Positions 17,659 through 26,475 of a DNA stretch of 64,000 nt are shown here, one piece after another. The notes beneath the pieces were generated by a model. That model saw only the letters and a program-made list of their open reading frames with translations, did not search any database and was not told the DNA's origin. The DNA is taken from contig NZ_JBHSBU010000001.1 in NCBI RefSeq assembly GCF_042650885.1, forward strand, positions 1,488,001-1,552,000, written 5' to 3'. The translations under genes and the position numbers were made by a program. Source of the DNA: Chitinimonas_A lacunae (lineage in GTDB: Bacteria > Pseudomonadota > Gammaproteobacteria > Burkholderiales > Chitinimonadaceae). How positions within the stretch are numbered: the first letter of the stretch is position 1; each line of letters starts with the position of its first letter.

Positions 17659-18672
17659 ATGTCGTTCTTCAATTCGCAAAAACTTGAACAACTTGAAGCG
17701 AAGCAAGCGGACGAAACCGATCGTTCCATCGTATTGGTGGTGGACGATGAGGAACACAACCGCCGGGTCGTCAGCCAGATCCTATCGCCCTACTACACCG
17801 TTCTCGAGGCGGTGGACGGCGAAGACGCCCTGGCGGTGATCGACCAGCTTGCCGATCCCGCCATGCTCGCCTGCATCATCAGCGACCAGCGCATGCCACG
17901 CCTGACCGGGGTCGAGCTGTTCCAGCGTCTGACCCCGGTATTGCCGCGGGTGCTGCGCATCATCGTTACCGGTTATCTCGATATCAACATCATCGTTGAC
18001 TCGATCAACAAGGCCGAGATCTACAAATTCATCATCAAGCCCTTCGACCGGCATGATTTCCTGCTGACCACCCGCCGGGCCGTCGAAGCCTACGAGATGC
18101 AGCGCAAGCTCGACCGCTACCACAGCGATCTGGAGCAAGAGGTGCAGGAACGCACCCGCCAATTGCTCGAAAAAACCGAAGAGCTCGACCGCGTGCTCAA
18201 TATGCTGCGCGAGCACCGCGCCCATCACCGCGAACGCCGCGCGGCGGAGGAGTCCTGGAACCGCCGCTACTGCGCCATCAGCGATGAATCGGGCATGCCG
18301 TCCTATTACGAAATCGGCTTCGAGTCGCTGGTGCAGAGCGAATGGCGCAGCAAGAACCCGACTTGGCCACAGGCCGAGATTGCCGCCTTCCTGCGCGACA
18401 GCGAAAACGAATTCATCGGCGACAAGATCGTGCTGGCCAAACGCCGTATCGAAGGGTTGTGGTTTATCTGGGCCCGCAGCAAGCTGCCCATCGACCTGCT
18501 GACCCGACGTGAACTGACCGTGGTCGAGGCGATGGCCGAGGGGCTGAGCCATAAGGAAATCGCCATCCGGCTCGACCTGTCACCCGCAACGGTGCGCTCG
18601 CATATCCAGCGCATCCACGAAAAGCTCGAAGTCAAAACCAATGCCGAGCTGATCGCCAAATGCCTGATTTAA
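17659..18672 (+). CDS. Response regulator, REC - coiled coil - LuxR HTH
   Basis: A 338-residue regulator. The REC domain (residues ~24-135) has acidic residues Asp29-Asp30, phospho-acceptor Asp76 in ISDQRMP, a Thr in IVTGY and Lys127 in IIKPFD. A long charged coiled coil follows (~140-195), then a linker of ~80 residues rich in Trp/Glu. A LuxR-type helix-turn-helix (~280-338, LTRRELTVVEAMAEGLSHKEIAIRL) ends the protein. The start MSFFNSQK is chosen over an upstream in-frame ATG because of CAGGAAAG before it and the usual REC spacing. No histidine kinase adjoins; the GAF kinase at 35145-38063 also lacks a regulator nearby. The middle part is not a family I recognise. Confidence 0.85.
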   Translation: MSFFNSQKLEQLEAKQADETDRSIVLVVDDEEHNRRVVSQILSPYYTVLEAVDGEDALAVIDQLADPAMLACIISDQRMPRLTGVELFQRLTPVLPRVLRIIVTGYLDINIIVDSINKAEIYKFIIKPFDRHDFLLTTRRAVEAYEMQRKLDRYHSDLEQEVQERTRQLLEKTEELDRVLNMLREHRAHHRERRAAEESWNRRYCAISDESGMPSYYEIGFESLVQSEWRSKNPTWPQAEIAAFLRDSENEFIGDKIVLAKRRIEGLWFIWARSKLPIDLLTRRELTVVEAMAEGLSHKEIAIRLDLSPATVRSHIQRIHEKLEVKTNAELIAKCLI

Positions 18673-18704
18673 GCTGTGGGTCAATGCTGCCGCTCTAATA
18701 GCAA

Positions 18705-18775
18705 ATAACCTGCAAAACCTATGCAAGTACAGGCGCAGGTTATATTGAATATTTAAATTTCTTTGCAATAGTCTA
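18705..18775 (+). repeat. 11-bp-phased CTGCAA element, copy 4, with inverted repeat
   Basis: CTGCAAAACCT at 18710 and ATGCAAGTACA at 18721, 11 bp apart, about 35 bp after a stop codon. It also contains an ATAACCTGC / GCAGGTTAT inverted repeat followed by a T-rich stretch that could act as a weak terminator. Confidence 0.45.
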
Positions 18776-18923
18776 GGTTATTTCAACCCAGACGGTTCGA
18801 GGAGGCCAACCGGCTCCCCGACCGTCTGCAATCCCAGCGCCAGCAGGCTCGATACCCACCCGGTAAGACCGCCTGATCAGCCACGCAACGACGCGTCCAG
18901 ACGCCCCGACACGCCAAAGTCTC

Positions 18924-19040
18924 GTAGGATGCGTCAGGCCAAAGGCCGTAACGCGCCGCTGTTTCCGTCCTCGCTGACAATCGAGCGACAGCATGTGACG
19001 GAAGCCCGGTGCGTTACGCCGCTTTGCGGCCAACAGCCCC
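18924..19040. repeat. Pair of REP-like palindromic units in inverted orientation
   Basis: A unit beginning GGTGCGTTACGCCGCTTTGC at 19008 and an inverted relative at 18924-18958 enclose a TCCGTC...GACGGA stem. A third copy is at 35069-35104. Such palindromic intergenic repeats resemble REP/BIME elements. The wider gap 18776-19150 also has a CAGACGGT/ACCGTCTG hairpin near 18786-18830 and no gene. Confidence 0.55.
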
Positions 19041-19152
19041 CTTCCGGGCCGTCGATTCGGACCCCGAGGTGCTCGCTGCAACCCACCCGGCTCTCGGCTT
19101 TATCCTCTCTATGTCTGGCTCGGAGCTAACCGGGCCTGCGCTAGCCACAAAG

Positions 19153-19274
19153 CGCTCCGGACGCTCCGGACGCTCCGGACGCTCCGGACGCTCCGGACGC
19201 TCCGGACGCTCCGGACGCTCCGGACGCTCCGGACGCTCCGGACGCTCCGGACGCTCCGGACGCTCCGGACGCTC
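19153..19274. repeat. Thirteen 9-bp tandem repeats (CGCTCCGGA)
   Basis: Thirteen identical copies of CGCTCCGGA occupy 19153-19269, followed by a partial unit CGCTC that runs into the stop codon of the minus-strand gene. Each unit contains the palindrome TCCGGA, and the length is a multiple of three. The perfect identity suggests recent slippage or expansion. Confidence 0.95.
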
Positions 19275-20115
19275 AAAAGTAAAGCAGATCGCTTGGTGGA
19301 TGACGGCTTGGTTGCTGGCCGGTCAGTTGCACGATGGTGGCCGACTTGAAGTAATTGATACTGCCCAGCGGCTGGCCCAGTTCGGCGAAATATTGATCCT
19401 GCAAGGTGACGGCGCGGAGCTGGAGTTGATAGAGCGTGCGCAGCAGCGGGTCATCGCTGTTCGGATCGAGCCATTCCGAGGTGATCAGGGGCTTGAGGGC
19501 CGGCTTGTCGGCGCGGACCAACCATACCTTGGAGGCGGACGCCAGCCACAGGAAATTGCGCAGCTTGTAACTGCGGTCACGGGTCGAGAAATCGCTGTCG
19601 GTGCCCTTGCCGCCGTTCTGCTCGACGAAATCCGGGTCGTTCGGGTATTCCTTGGCATGGAACAGGATGCCGAAGTCGCGCACGCCATCACGCTCGAACG
19701 CAAAGATATGCCCGTGGAACAGGTCGTTCTTCCCCAGGCTGACCTGATGCCCCCGGCGCGCCATACCGCTGCGTATCGTCTCGAACAGTTGCGGGAAATA
19801 GCCTTGCAGTGCCGCATTCTTGAACTGCCACGCCATCTGGCCGCCGCTGCCCCACTTCCTGACCGGCTCGGGCACCGAAACGGCCACCCTCTCCTTGCCC
19901 TCGACCCAGACAGCCTGCAATGCCTGGACAAAGGCGCCACTGCTCATGCCGCGCGGCAGGGGCAGTGTGGTGGCCACGCTTTCGGCGTAAGGGCCGCCAT
20001 CTTCGCGCACCAGCCGATCGACGATCGAGCGGGCCAGCTCGGTACGCTCGCCGGCAAAGGCCGGCAACAGACAGGTCAATCCCAGCGACAGCAACAGCGG
20101 TAATTTCTTGTACAT
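19273..20115 (-). CDS. Exported protein of unknown function
   Basis: A 280-residue protein with a clear signal peptide (MYKKLPLLLSLGLTCLLPAFA, cleavage before GERTE) and AGGAGG-like spacing upstream. The mature protein is mixed alpha/beta. Notable stretches are the LGKNDLFHGHIFAFERDGVRDFG block, which has two His and suggests a beta-sheet core, and the C-terminal ITSEWLDPNSDDPLLRTLYQLQLRA helix region. I do not recognise a family. It is monocistronic. The stop codon TGA directly abuts the 9-bp tandem repeats, so slippage there would not change the protein unless the stop is lost. Confidence 0.75.
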   Translation of the reverse strand: MYKKLPLLLSLGLTCLLPAFAGERTELARSIVDRLVREDGGPYAESVATTLPLPRGMSSGAFVQALQAVWVEGKERVAVSVPEPVRKWGSGGQMAWQFKNAALQGYFPQLFETIRSGMARRGHQVSLGKNDLFHGHIFAFERDGVRDFGILFHAKEYPNDPDFVEQNGGKGTDSDFSTRDRSYKLRNFLWLASASKVWLVRADKPALKPLITSEWLDPNSDDPLLRTLYQLQLRAVTLQDQYFAELGQPLGSINYFKSATIVQLTGQQPSRHPPSDLLYF

Positions 20116-21844
20116 CGAACCTCCTCGAAAAAACGGCCAGGAATCCCTCGTCCCGGCCCGGCTGCAAAAGAGAGCGGACTATACAAGATCAGCCCTTTTG
20201 CCACCGCCGTCCGGTTTTGTTAGCCCGGGCGAACTGTCTGTTCTTTCGGGGCATTTTTTTGACCCGCACCAAGCTGACGGTAGTGCTGGATCATCCAGCG
20301 CTGAAGCCCCCTTCTCACCTCCCAAACTCATCCGTGGCCACTTTTTTGCGTAGCCGGAACAAGCCTCAGACCCAATAGAAAATTTCAGGAAAATCAACTG
20401 CAAGACTCAGTAAGCGCTATAAAATAAATTCATAATAATACGCCACATCAATTGCTGAGCAGCCGACAGACTCCGCACCAACCCCTTCCTTATTTCCCCA
20501 CTCTGTTCCATTTATTCCCGTCGCAGCTTTTTGTACAAGATTGCCGCCAATAACTTTCCCGATTCTTACCATCACAAAGACATCAATATAAGCCCAGGAG
20601 GTTTTTGGCTATCTTCATCATCGGCACGAAGAGAATTTACAATTACTCGATCCGGATAAGAAATTCATGGTGTATTTGTGCAATTAAATCCAAATATACC
20701 GGCATCAGTCCGCAATATCACAACCGTACAGAAGGCCATTCTTCTTTTGAAAGCATTTCAGCTCGACCGTTCAATTTTTATGATTTTCTGCCAAACAAGA
20801 CGAATAGTTCAGTCAGTCTGCCCATCAATAAGCAGCTGATCGGAAAGCGTAAACGTGATGCAAAGTGGACAGTGCAGACTCTTGTTCATGAGGTCAGGCA
20901 GCATCGAGGGAATTGCTAAGTCTCGGGCTGGAGAATCCGCAGCAGGACAGGTGTTTCGACTCCTGATCCAACTCTGCCGTAAGGCGCCCAAACCGGCGCC
21001 AAGCCAGATCTGGCGCGGTTGTTCCAGATGAGCTGATTGAGGTCGAGCCCAGGAGGGAGCGGGCTGCAAAAGCAAGCCGCTTGCCTAAAGAAGGTGGGAA
21101 TTTGATTTTTAGATAGTTGAACGTACCGCAATTTGTTTTTTGGGATAGGCACGCTGAAATGTTGATACCGGCGGCATAGCGAGTGCTCGGGTTCCTTCTT
21201 CCGCTTGTCCTTTTTGTTCAAATATCTACACTAAATGAGCAGGAAAAATAAAAAATCCGGCAAAATTCTCATAAAAAGGCAACGCATACCAATCAATAAC
21301 CAGAACCGGATGAGTCATATCGAAAATTGTGTTCTCACGGCAACGCGAAATTATTTTTTCTAAAGACGTTGTTGCCATTTTTGCAGAACCCTCTTACTGT
21401 GATTCCACACGGTTGTTAATTAAGAATCTCAGCAATAGCACGCCGATGCCTCACCCTCTCTTATTAGAAATGGGCACGGCAGGAGGAAAACCCATGCTGT
21501 CTTCCGGTTCTACCGCTCTGGCTGATCTCTCTCTCCGGATCGCACCGCCGTAATCCGTTCCGATTTCTTTTTTCAGGTTCCGGCCTGAGTCATTTCACGT
21601 CGCGTCGCCTTTCTCAGCGCCGTCATGCCGGGCCCGGCTTTGCCGTCGGGTCGGCCGCTGGCAGGGAGAAGTGCGTCTGCAACAGGGGATGACCGGTTAC
21701 TCCCGACCGACCCGACAGGGTCGATGGCATCGCATTACTTATCGAAATCAACAGACTGTTTCTGCTCGCGCCCCGGGGTGCGATGCGGCGGGAGGAAACG
21801 CCGCGGCGACAGGGCAAACAGTGTTCAGGAGGTTCCAAAGCATT
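20116..21844. other. 1.7-kb AT-rich region without supportable genes
   Basis: The GC content is clearly lower than in the flanks. Short frames (for example + 20605-20919, - 20809-21075, - 20916-21221, + 21329-21553) lack consistent ribosome-binding sites, domain patterns or codon use. A degraded CTGCAAG element is near 20399. The last 200 bp become GC-rich and lead into the transglutaminase gene with AGGAGG at 21827. The rest could be degraded transferred DNA or a long regulatory leader; nothing decides. Confidence 0.5.
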
Positions 21845-24820
21845 ATGAAAACGAATCGTCTTACCTTAATCGCCGTCTGCGTCGCCACAATAGGCAGCGC
21901 ACAGGCTGCATCCGATCTCGATCCGGCCAGCCTCAACGAATACATGAATCGCTTCCACCGCGACCCGGCATCCACGATGCGGGAGTTGCCAGCCAAGCGA
22001 CTCGCTCACCAGCCGCAAGCTCAGGCCAACCAAGCACAACAAGGACAGGATCAAGGTCAACAGAATCCGGGGCAGCAGAACCCCGGCCAACAAAACCCGG
22101 GCCAAGGTCAGGGTCAACAAGGGCAAGATCAAGGTCAACAGAATCCGGGGCAGCAAAACCCCGGCCAACAGAACCCGGGCCAAGGCCAGGGTCAACAGGG
22201 GCAAGATCAAGGCCAGCAGAATCCGGGGCAACAAAACCCCGGCCAACAGAACCCGGGCCAAGGCCAGGGTCAACAGGGACAAGATCAAGGTCAACAGAAT
22301 CCGGGGCAACAGAACCCCGGCCAACAAGACCCGGGCCAAGGCCAGCAAAACCCAGGTCAAGGCGGGCAGGATGGCGAACAGTCCTGTGAACAAACGCCGG
22401 ATCAGGGCAAGTGCCAGCAACCTGACCCCGATCAGGACCAGAACCAGAATCCTGGTCAACAAGATCCGGGCCAACAAAACCCCGGCCAAGGACAAGGACA
22501 GCAGGGTCAGAACCCGGGACAACAAGATCCGGGTCAGCAAGGTCAAAATCCTGGCCAGCAAAACCCCGGTCAACAGAACCCTGGTCAAGGCCAAGGGCAG
22601 CAAGGTCAGAATCCTGGCCAGCAAAACCCCGGTCAACAGAACCCAGGTCAAGGCCAAGGTCAACAAGGTCAGAATCCTGGCCAGCAAAACCCCGGTCAGC
22701 AGAACCCTGGTCAAGGCCAAGGTCAGCAAGGCCAGAATCCTGGCCAGCAAAACCCCGGTCAGCAGAACCCTGGTCAAGGCCAAGGTCAACAAGGTCAGAA
22801 TCCTGGCCAGCAAAACCCCGGTCAGCAGAACCCTGGTCAAGGCCAAGGTCAGCAAGGTCAGAATCCTGGCCAGCAAAACCCCGGTCAACAGAACCCTGGT
22901 CAAGGCCAAGGACAACAAGGTCAGCATCCTGGTCAACAAGGTGTGCTAGCTGCACGTGGTCCGGGACAGCAGAACCCCGGCCAAGGCCAAGGGCAACAAG
23001 GTCAGCACCCGGGACAACAGCAGGGCCAACATCCGGGTCAGCAGCAGAACCCCGGTCAAGGCCAAGGACAGCAAGGTCAGCATCCGGGACAACAACAAGG
23101 CCAACATCCGGGTCAGCAGCAGAACCCTGGTCAAGGCCAAGGACAGCAAGGTCAGCATCCGGGACAACAACAAGGCCAACATCCGGGTCAGCAGCAGAAC
23201 CCCGGTCAAGGCCAAGGACAGCAAGGTCAGCATCCGGGACAACAGCAGGGCCAACATCCGGGTCAGCAGCAGAACCCCGGTCAAGGCCAAGGGCAGCAAG
23301 GTCAACATCCGGGCCAGCAGCAAGGCCAACACCCCGGTCAGCAGAACCCTGGGCAACAAAATCCTGGCCAGCAGAACCCGGGCCAAGGTCAAGGGCAACA
23401 GGGTCAGCAACAGGGCCAACACCCTGGTCAACAAGGCGCTGTGCCGCAGGCAGCCGCTGCCCCGACGGTTGGTGGTCAATACAGCCCGTTCTTCTCGGCT
23501 GAAGACATCGCCAGCATGCGCTATGTCGAGCACAAAAACGCCACCCGGCTGTGGATTCTGGGTAATAACCACCAGAACATGACCGCGCTGGCCGCCATCC
23601 AGTACGGTAATGACAACCCGGCTCGTCTGGTTGATTTGGGCTACTCGCTGGTATCGAACATCCACACCATGGATGCCCGTAACCTCGGCACCGCCCGGCT
23701 CGCTTCGCAACCGTGGTCCGATACCTACTGGCCGCTGTACAACGGTTCGCTGGCAAACCGTTATGCCGATTCGCGTCAGTGGAACTACCCGACCAACACT
23801 TGGAAGGATTACTGGAATTTCGCCAACACCACCCTGCCCTTGGCGACCTATCTGGCCGACCAAACCCACCTGCTGTCGCCGGCAGAAAAGTATGACCTAC
23901 TGGTCGGCGATACCAACTTCGGTCTGACCAAGCAGATGTGGAACGCCGGCAAGCGCTACTACGACAGCTACGGTAGCGTCGAAAGCTGGATGGGCTACTG
24001 CCATGGCTGGGCACCGGCGGCTTATGCGGTTGCCCGTCCGAAAAAGTCGATCGAGGTGACGAGTGTCGATGGCCGGAAGATCACCTTCCATCCGTCTGAC
24101 ATCAAGGCACTGACCACCCTGATGTGGGCCACGGCTTCGCCGGCTGTGCGCTTCGTCGGCGGTCGCTGCAACACCAAGAACCCGACCCGCGACGCCAACG
24201 GCCGCATCATCGATCAGAACTGCTTCGATACCAATCCGGGTAGCTGGCACCAGGCTGTAGTCAACCAGATCGGTATCAGCAAGCGCAGCTTCGTGTTCGA
24301 TGCGACCTTCGACTATCAGGTCTGGAACCAACCGGTCCTGGGCTACAAGGTGTCGTACTTCAACCCGCAAACCAACCAGACCTTCGCAACCGCCAAGGAA
24401 GCGATGATCGCCCGCTCTGCCTACACCAACGACAAGTTCAAGAGCTACCGTGATGCAACGGCTCACAGCATCGTTGGCGTGCGGATGCAACTGCAATACA
24501 TGATGGAGACCTCGCCTTCGCATCGCACGACCGATAGCCCGGCCTACGACAGTATTGCAACCACTTCCTACACCTACGATCTGGAGTTGGATGCCAACGG
24601 CAAGATCCTCGGTGGCGAGTGGTACAGCAACAACCATCCGGACTTCATGTGGACGCCTGCTCCGAACGCCCGCGCGTTGTCCTATTCCAACCCCAACCTG
24701 GCCTGGACTGCTGGTGCACCGCTGCCTGCCGGCTACAAGAACGCCGCTGTTAGCAGCTCACGCTATGCCCAACCGGTCACCAACATCGTAGAACAGATGG
24801 TCCGCTGGTCCAGCCAGTAA
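21845..24820 (+). CDS. Secreted transglutaminase (oomycete-elicitor type) with N-terminal Gln/Gly/Pro repeat domain
   Basis: A 991-residue protein. The ATG at 21845 has AGGAGG 12 nt upstream and begins a signal peptide (MKTNRLTLIAVCVATIGSAQA); an earlier in-frame ATG would bury it. Residues ~58-527 are low-complexity repeats of NPGQQ, GQGQQ and HPGQQ words. Residues ~540-991 are a catalytic domain of the transglutaminase-elicitor family known from Phytophthora GP42. Probable catalytic residues are Cys719 in GYCHGWAPAA, His802 in NPGSWHQAV and Asp823 in FDYQVWNQP, all in the family order. It would form gamma-glutamyl-lysine cross-links or deamidate Gln outside the cell. The fused Gln-rich region is an obvious candidate acyl donor. 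It is monocistronic with a strong terminator. Confidence 0.88.
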   Translation: MKTNRLTLIAVCVATIGSAQAASDLDPASLNEYMNRFHRDPASTMRELPAKRLAHQPQAQANQAQQGQDQGQQNPGQQNPGQQNPGQGQGQQGQDQGQQNPGQQNPGQQNPGQGQGQQGQDQGQQNPGQQNPGQQNPGQGQGQQGQDQGQQNPGQQNPGQQDPGQGQQNPGQGGQDGEQSCEQTPDQGKCQQPDPDQDQNQNPGQQDPGQQNPGQGQGQQGQNPGQQDPGQQGQNPGQQNPGQQNPGQGQGQQGQNPGQQNPGQQNPGQGQGQQGQNPGQQNPGQQNPGQGQGQQGQNPGQQNPGQQNPGQGQGQQGQNPGQQNPGQQNPGQGQGQQGQNPGQQNPGQQNPGQGQGQQGQHPGQQGVLAARGPGQQNPGQGQGQQGQHPGQQQGQHPGQQQNPGQGQGQQGQHPGQQQGQHPGQQQNPGQGQGQQGQHPGQQQGQHPGQQQNPGQGQGQQGQHPGQQQGQHPGQQQNPGQGQGQQGQHPGQQQGQHPGQQNPGQQNPGQQNPGQGQGQQGQQQGQHPGQQGAVPQAAAAPTVGGQYSPFFSAEDIASMRYVEHKNATRLWILGNNHQNMTALAAIQYGNDNPARLVDLGYSLVSNIHTMDARNLGTARLASQPWSDTYWPLYNGSLANRYADSRQWNYPTNTWKDYWNFANTTLPLATYLADQTHLLSPAEKYDLLVGDTNFGLTKQMWNAGKRYYDSYGSVESWMGYCHGWAPAAYAVARPKKSIEVTSVDGRKITFHPSDIKALTTLMWATASPAVRFVGGRCNTKNPTRDANGRIIDQNCFDTNPGSWHQAVVNQIGISKRSFVFDATFDYQVWNQPVLGYKVSYFNPQTNQTFATAKEAMIARSAYTNDKFKSYRDATAHSIVGVRMQLQYMMETSPSHRTTDSPAYDSIATTSYTYDLELDANGKILGGEWYSNNHPDFMWTPAPNARALSYSNPNLAWTAGAPLPAGYKNAAVSSSRYAQPVTNIVEQMVRWSSQ
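22020..23425 (+). repeat. Coding tandem repeats, 63-bp and 69-bp units (Gln/Gly/Pro/Asn/His)
   Basis: Inside the transglutaminase gene. The first part repeats a ~21-residue unit of GQNPGQQNPGQQNPGQGQGQQ kind in pieces; the later part uses a ~23-residue version with HPGQQ. The two parts are split by a unique VLAARG insertion at about 22942-22960. A Cys...Cys loop (SCEQTPDQGKC, ~22380-22415) holds the only lysine I see in the region. Near-identical DNA copies imply unequal recombination. Confidence 0.9.
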
Positions 24821-24870
24821 GCAGTTGAGCAGTAACACGCGCCGGCCAGCTCGGCCGGACCCCGCGTGAC

Positions 24871-24905
24871 AACGGCGGACGCTTAGGCGTCCGCCGTTCT
24901 TTTGG
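24871..24905 (+). terminator. Intrinsic terminator after the transglutaminase gene
   Basis: A 12-bp perfect stem (AACGGCGGACGC / GCGTCCGCCGTT) with a TTAG loop, followed by CTTTT. Confidence 0.88.
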
Positions 24906-25085
24906 TTGAGGAAATGGGAGAAAAATAGCGGAGACTTCTTCCCTATCTTCGACCGCCAATTTCCTCGCACATCTGAATCGCCTTCTGCTTCACGGAATCA
25001 GCCACGCCTTGACGACGCGGAGCTCAGCGGCGCAGCGTTGTAGATGTACCAGAGAGGCGAGACAGGCCCATGGGAGGTAGTGATC

Positions 25086-25373
25086 TCACGTGAATAAGTC
25101 TTGAGCAAACAACCCTATGAGCACAACGACGACCACCGTTGTGGTGATCATGTGAACCACTCCGGCAGCAATGAGGACTCTGTCACCCGAACGAAGGAAG
25201 CTCATTCCGAACAGCAACTTCCAGATGGTTGCGGTTGACCGGGGAGTTGCGAAGAACATTGAAATCCGCTCCGATGAGCACTCATCTTTGAGGTGGGAAT
25301 TGGCCCGCCATACAACGATGCAGTGCGATACGAAGTGAAGCACTACCAGGGCTAGAAAAAAGTATTCAGCCAC
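25086..25373 (-). CDS. Small membrane protein, unknown
   Basis: A 95-residue protein with a GTG start preceded by AAAAGG. It has a hydrophobic N-terminal helix (residues ~3-21) and a C-terminal one (~66-90) with a charged, Ser/Thr-rich segment between. No family recognised. Codon use is less GC-biased than in neighbours. Its 5' end abuts the left end of an IS30 element, so upstream sequence, including a native promoter, may have been displaced. Confidence 0.5.
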   Translation of the reverse strand: MAEYFFLALVVLHFVSHCIVVWRANSHLKDECSSERISMFFATPRSTATIWKLLFGMSFLRSGDRVLIAAGVVHMITTTVVVVVLIGLFAQDLFT

Positions 25374-25404
25374 ACCTTTTCCAGTTTACGTTGACTAATA
25401 GAGG

Positions 25405-26475
25405 GGCGAATTCAATTTTGAAGTGCAACACCGGCCTTCAAGCGATTGATATGTTCCTGAAATACTTCTTCAGGGGTACGAAAACCCAGACATTTGCGAG
25501 GCCTGGTGTTGAGGCTTCGCGCAATGTCGTTGAGGTAGGTTTGAGAGAAAACAGATAGGTCGATACCTTTGGGCAGGTACTCGCGGATGAAGCCATTCAT
25601 GTTTTCGTTGCTCGGTCGCTGCCAAGGGCTATGAGGGTCAGCGAAATACACCTGAATCTTGAGCCGTCGAGCCAGTTCGGCATGATGAGCCATCTCTTTG
25701 CCCTGATCGTAGGTCAGCGTCTTACGGACGCTGGCGGGCACATGGCGAAGTCGTCGTGTAAAGGCTTCCAACGCCGCGTCAGCGGTCGCGTCCGTCATCT
25801 TCGCCAACAGGACATACCGGCTGGTTCGCTCAACCAGGGTGCCGACAGCGCTCCGATTGTAGGCGCCCTTGATGAGATCACCTTCCCAGTGACCCGGGAT
25901 GGCGCGCGACAGCCCCTCTTCTGGCCGATCGTGAATGGAGATCATGTCGATCAAGCTGCGCCGGTCGGTGCCTCGCGCACGGGGGAGGCGCGATTTATGC
26001 GACTTCCGTAGTAATAAAATCAATTCCTTGCGTAGCTCGCCGCGAGGAATCGCATACAGCGTCCGGTAAATGGTTTCGTGGCACACACGCATCGTCAAAT
26101 CATTCGGGTACATCGCCGGTAGCCTGCCCGCAATTTGCGCCGGCGACCAGCCCTGACGCAATTTGTCGATCACCTTGTTCATCAGTGAAGACGCCGGTTT
26201 CAGCTTTACCGCACCACGGCGCCGGCACCGATGAGCTAACTGTCCAGCACGCACCGCGTCGTACTCCGCCGTCGGCGCATTACGCCTCAATTCCCGTGAC
26301 AGCGTTGAGACTGAGCGATTCATCCGACGGGCGATCGTACGCAAACTCTCCCCCGTCAATAATGATCTCTGGAGCTGATTACGCTCTGCCGCTACCAAGT
26401 GGCTGTAATGATTTGTCATGCCCACACTCTGCCATGCCATCCGGCTGAGTGTTGCACTTCATTTTAGAGCGCGCC
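25405..26475 (-). mobile_element. IS30-family insertion sequence, copy A1 (1071 bp)
   Basis: Left end GGCGAATTCAATTTTGAAG and right end, read inward, GGCGCGCTCTAAAATGAAG give imperfect terminal inverted repeats that share GAAGTGCAACAC. The same ends and exact length (1071 bp) recur in copy A2 at 28639. No clear target duplication; outside bases extend the palindrome (AGAGG/CCTCT), so the ends are uncertain by a few bases. Confidence 0.88.
25412..26440 (-). CDS. IS30-family transposase (copy A1)
   Basis: A 342-residue transposase. The N-terminal helix-turn-helix (ERNQLQRSLLTGESLRTIARRMNRSVSTLSRELRRN) and a DDE integrase-type core with GHWEGDLIKG, LTYDQGKEMAHH and the DPHSPWQRPSNENMNG...Glu region are typical of IS30. 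It is intact in length. It differs from copy A2 at roughly ten residues (such as Ser/Leu in the helix-turn-helix), so the two are not a very recent duplication. The start may instead be the Met at residue 8 (MTNHYSH). Confidence 0.95.
   Translation of the reverse strand: MAWQSVGMTNHYSHLVAAERNQLQRSLLTGESLRTIARRMNRSVSTLSRELRRNAPTAEYDAVRAGQLAHRCRRRGAVKLKPASSLMNKVIDKLRQGWSPAQIAGRLPAMYPNDLTMRVCHETIYRTLYAIPRGELRKELILLLRKSHKSRLPRARGTDRRSLIDMISIHDRPEEGLSRAIPGHWEGDLIKGAYNRSAVGTLVERTSRYVLLAKMTDATADAALEAFTRRLRHVPASVRKTLTYDQGKEMAHHAELARRLKIQVYFADPHSPWQRPSNENMNGFIREYLPKGIDLSVFSQTYLNDIARSLNTRPRKCLGFRTPEEVFQEHINRLKAGVALQN

Noticed and set aside
19153..19274. CRISPR array
   Set aside because: The units are only 9 bp, directly contiguous and without spacers; no cas genes in the window.
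20605..20919. 104-codon ORF in the AT-rich block
   Set aside because: No recognisable domain, irregular composition and no consistent ribosome-binding site support; adjacent ORFs on the other strand look equally good.
20940..21070. Possible tRNA or attachment-site remnant (TTTCGACTCCTGATCC region)
   Set aside because: No cloverleaf can be completed and no integrase is nearby.
21866..24014. Long antisense and alternate-frame ORFs over the transglutaminase repeats
   Set aside because: They mirror the repeat DNA (Leu/Thr/Arg or Gly/Asp/Val repeats) and have no signals of their own.
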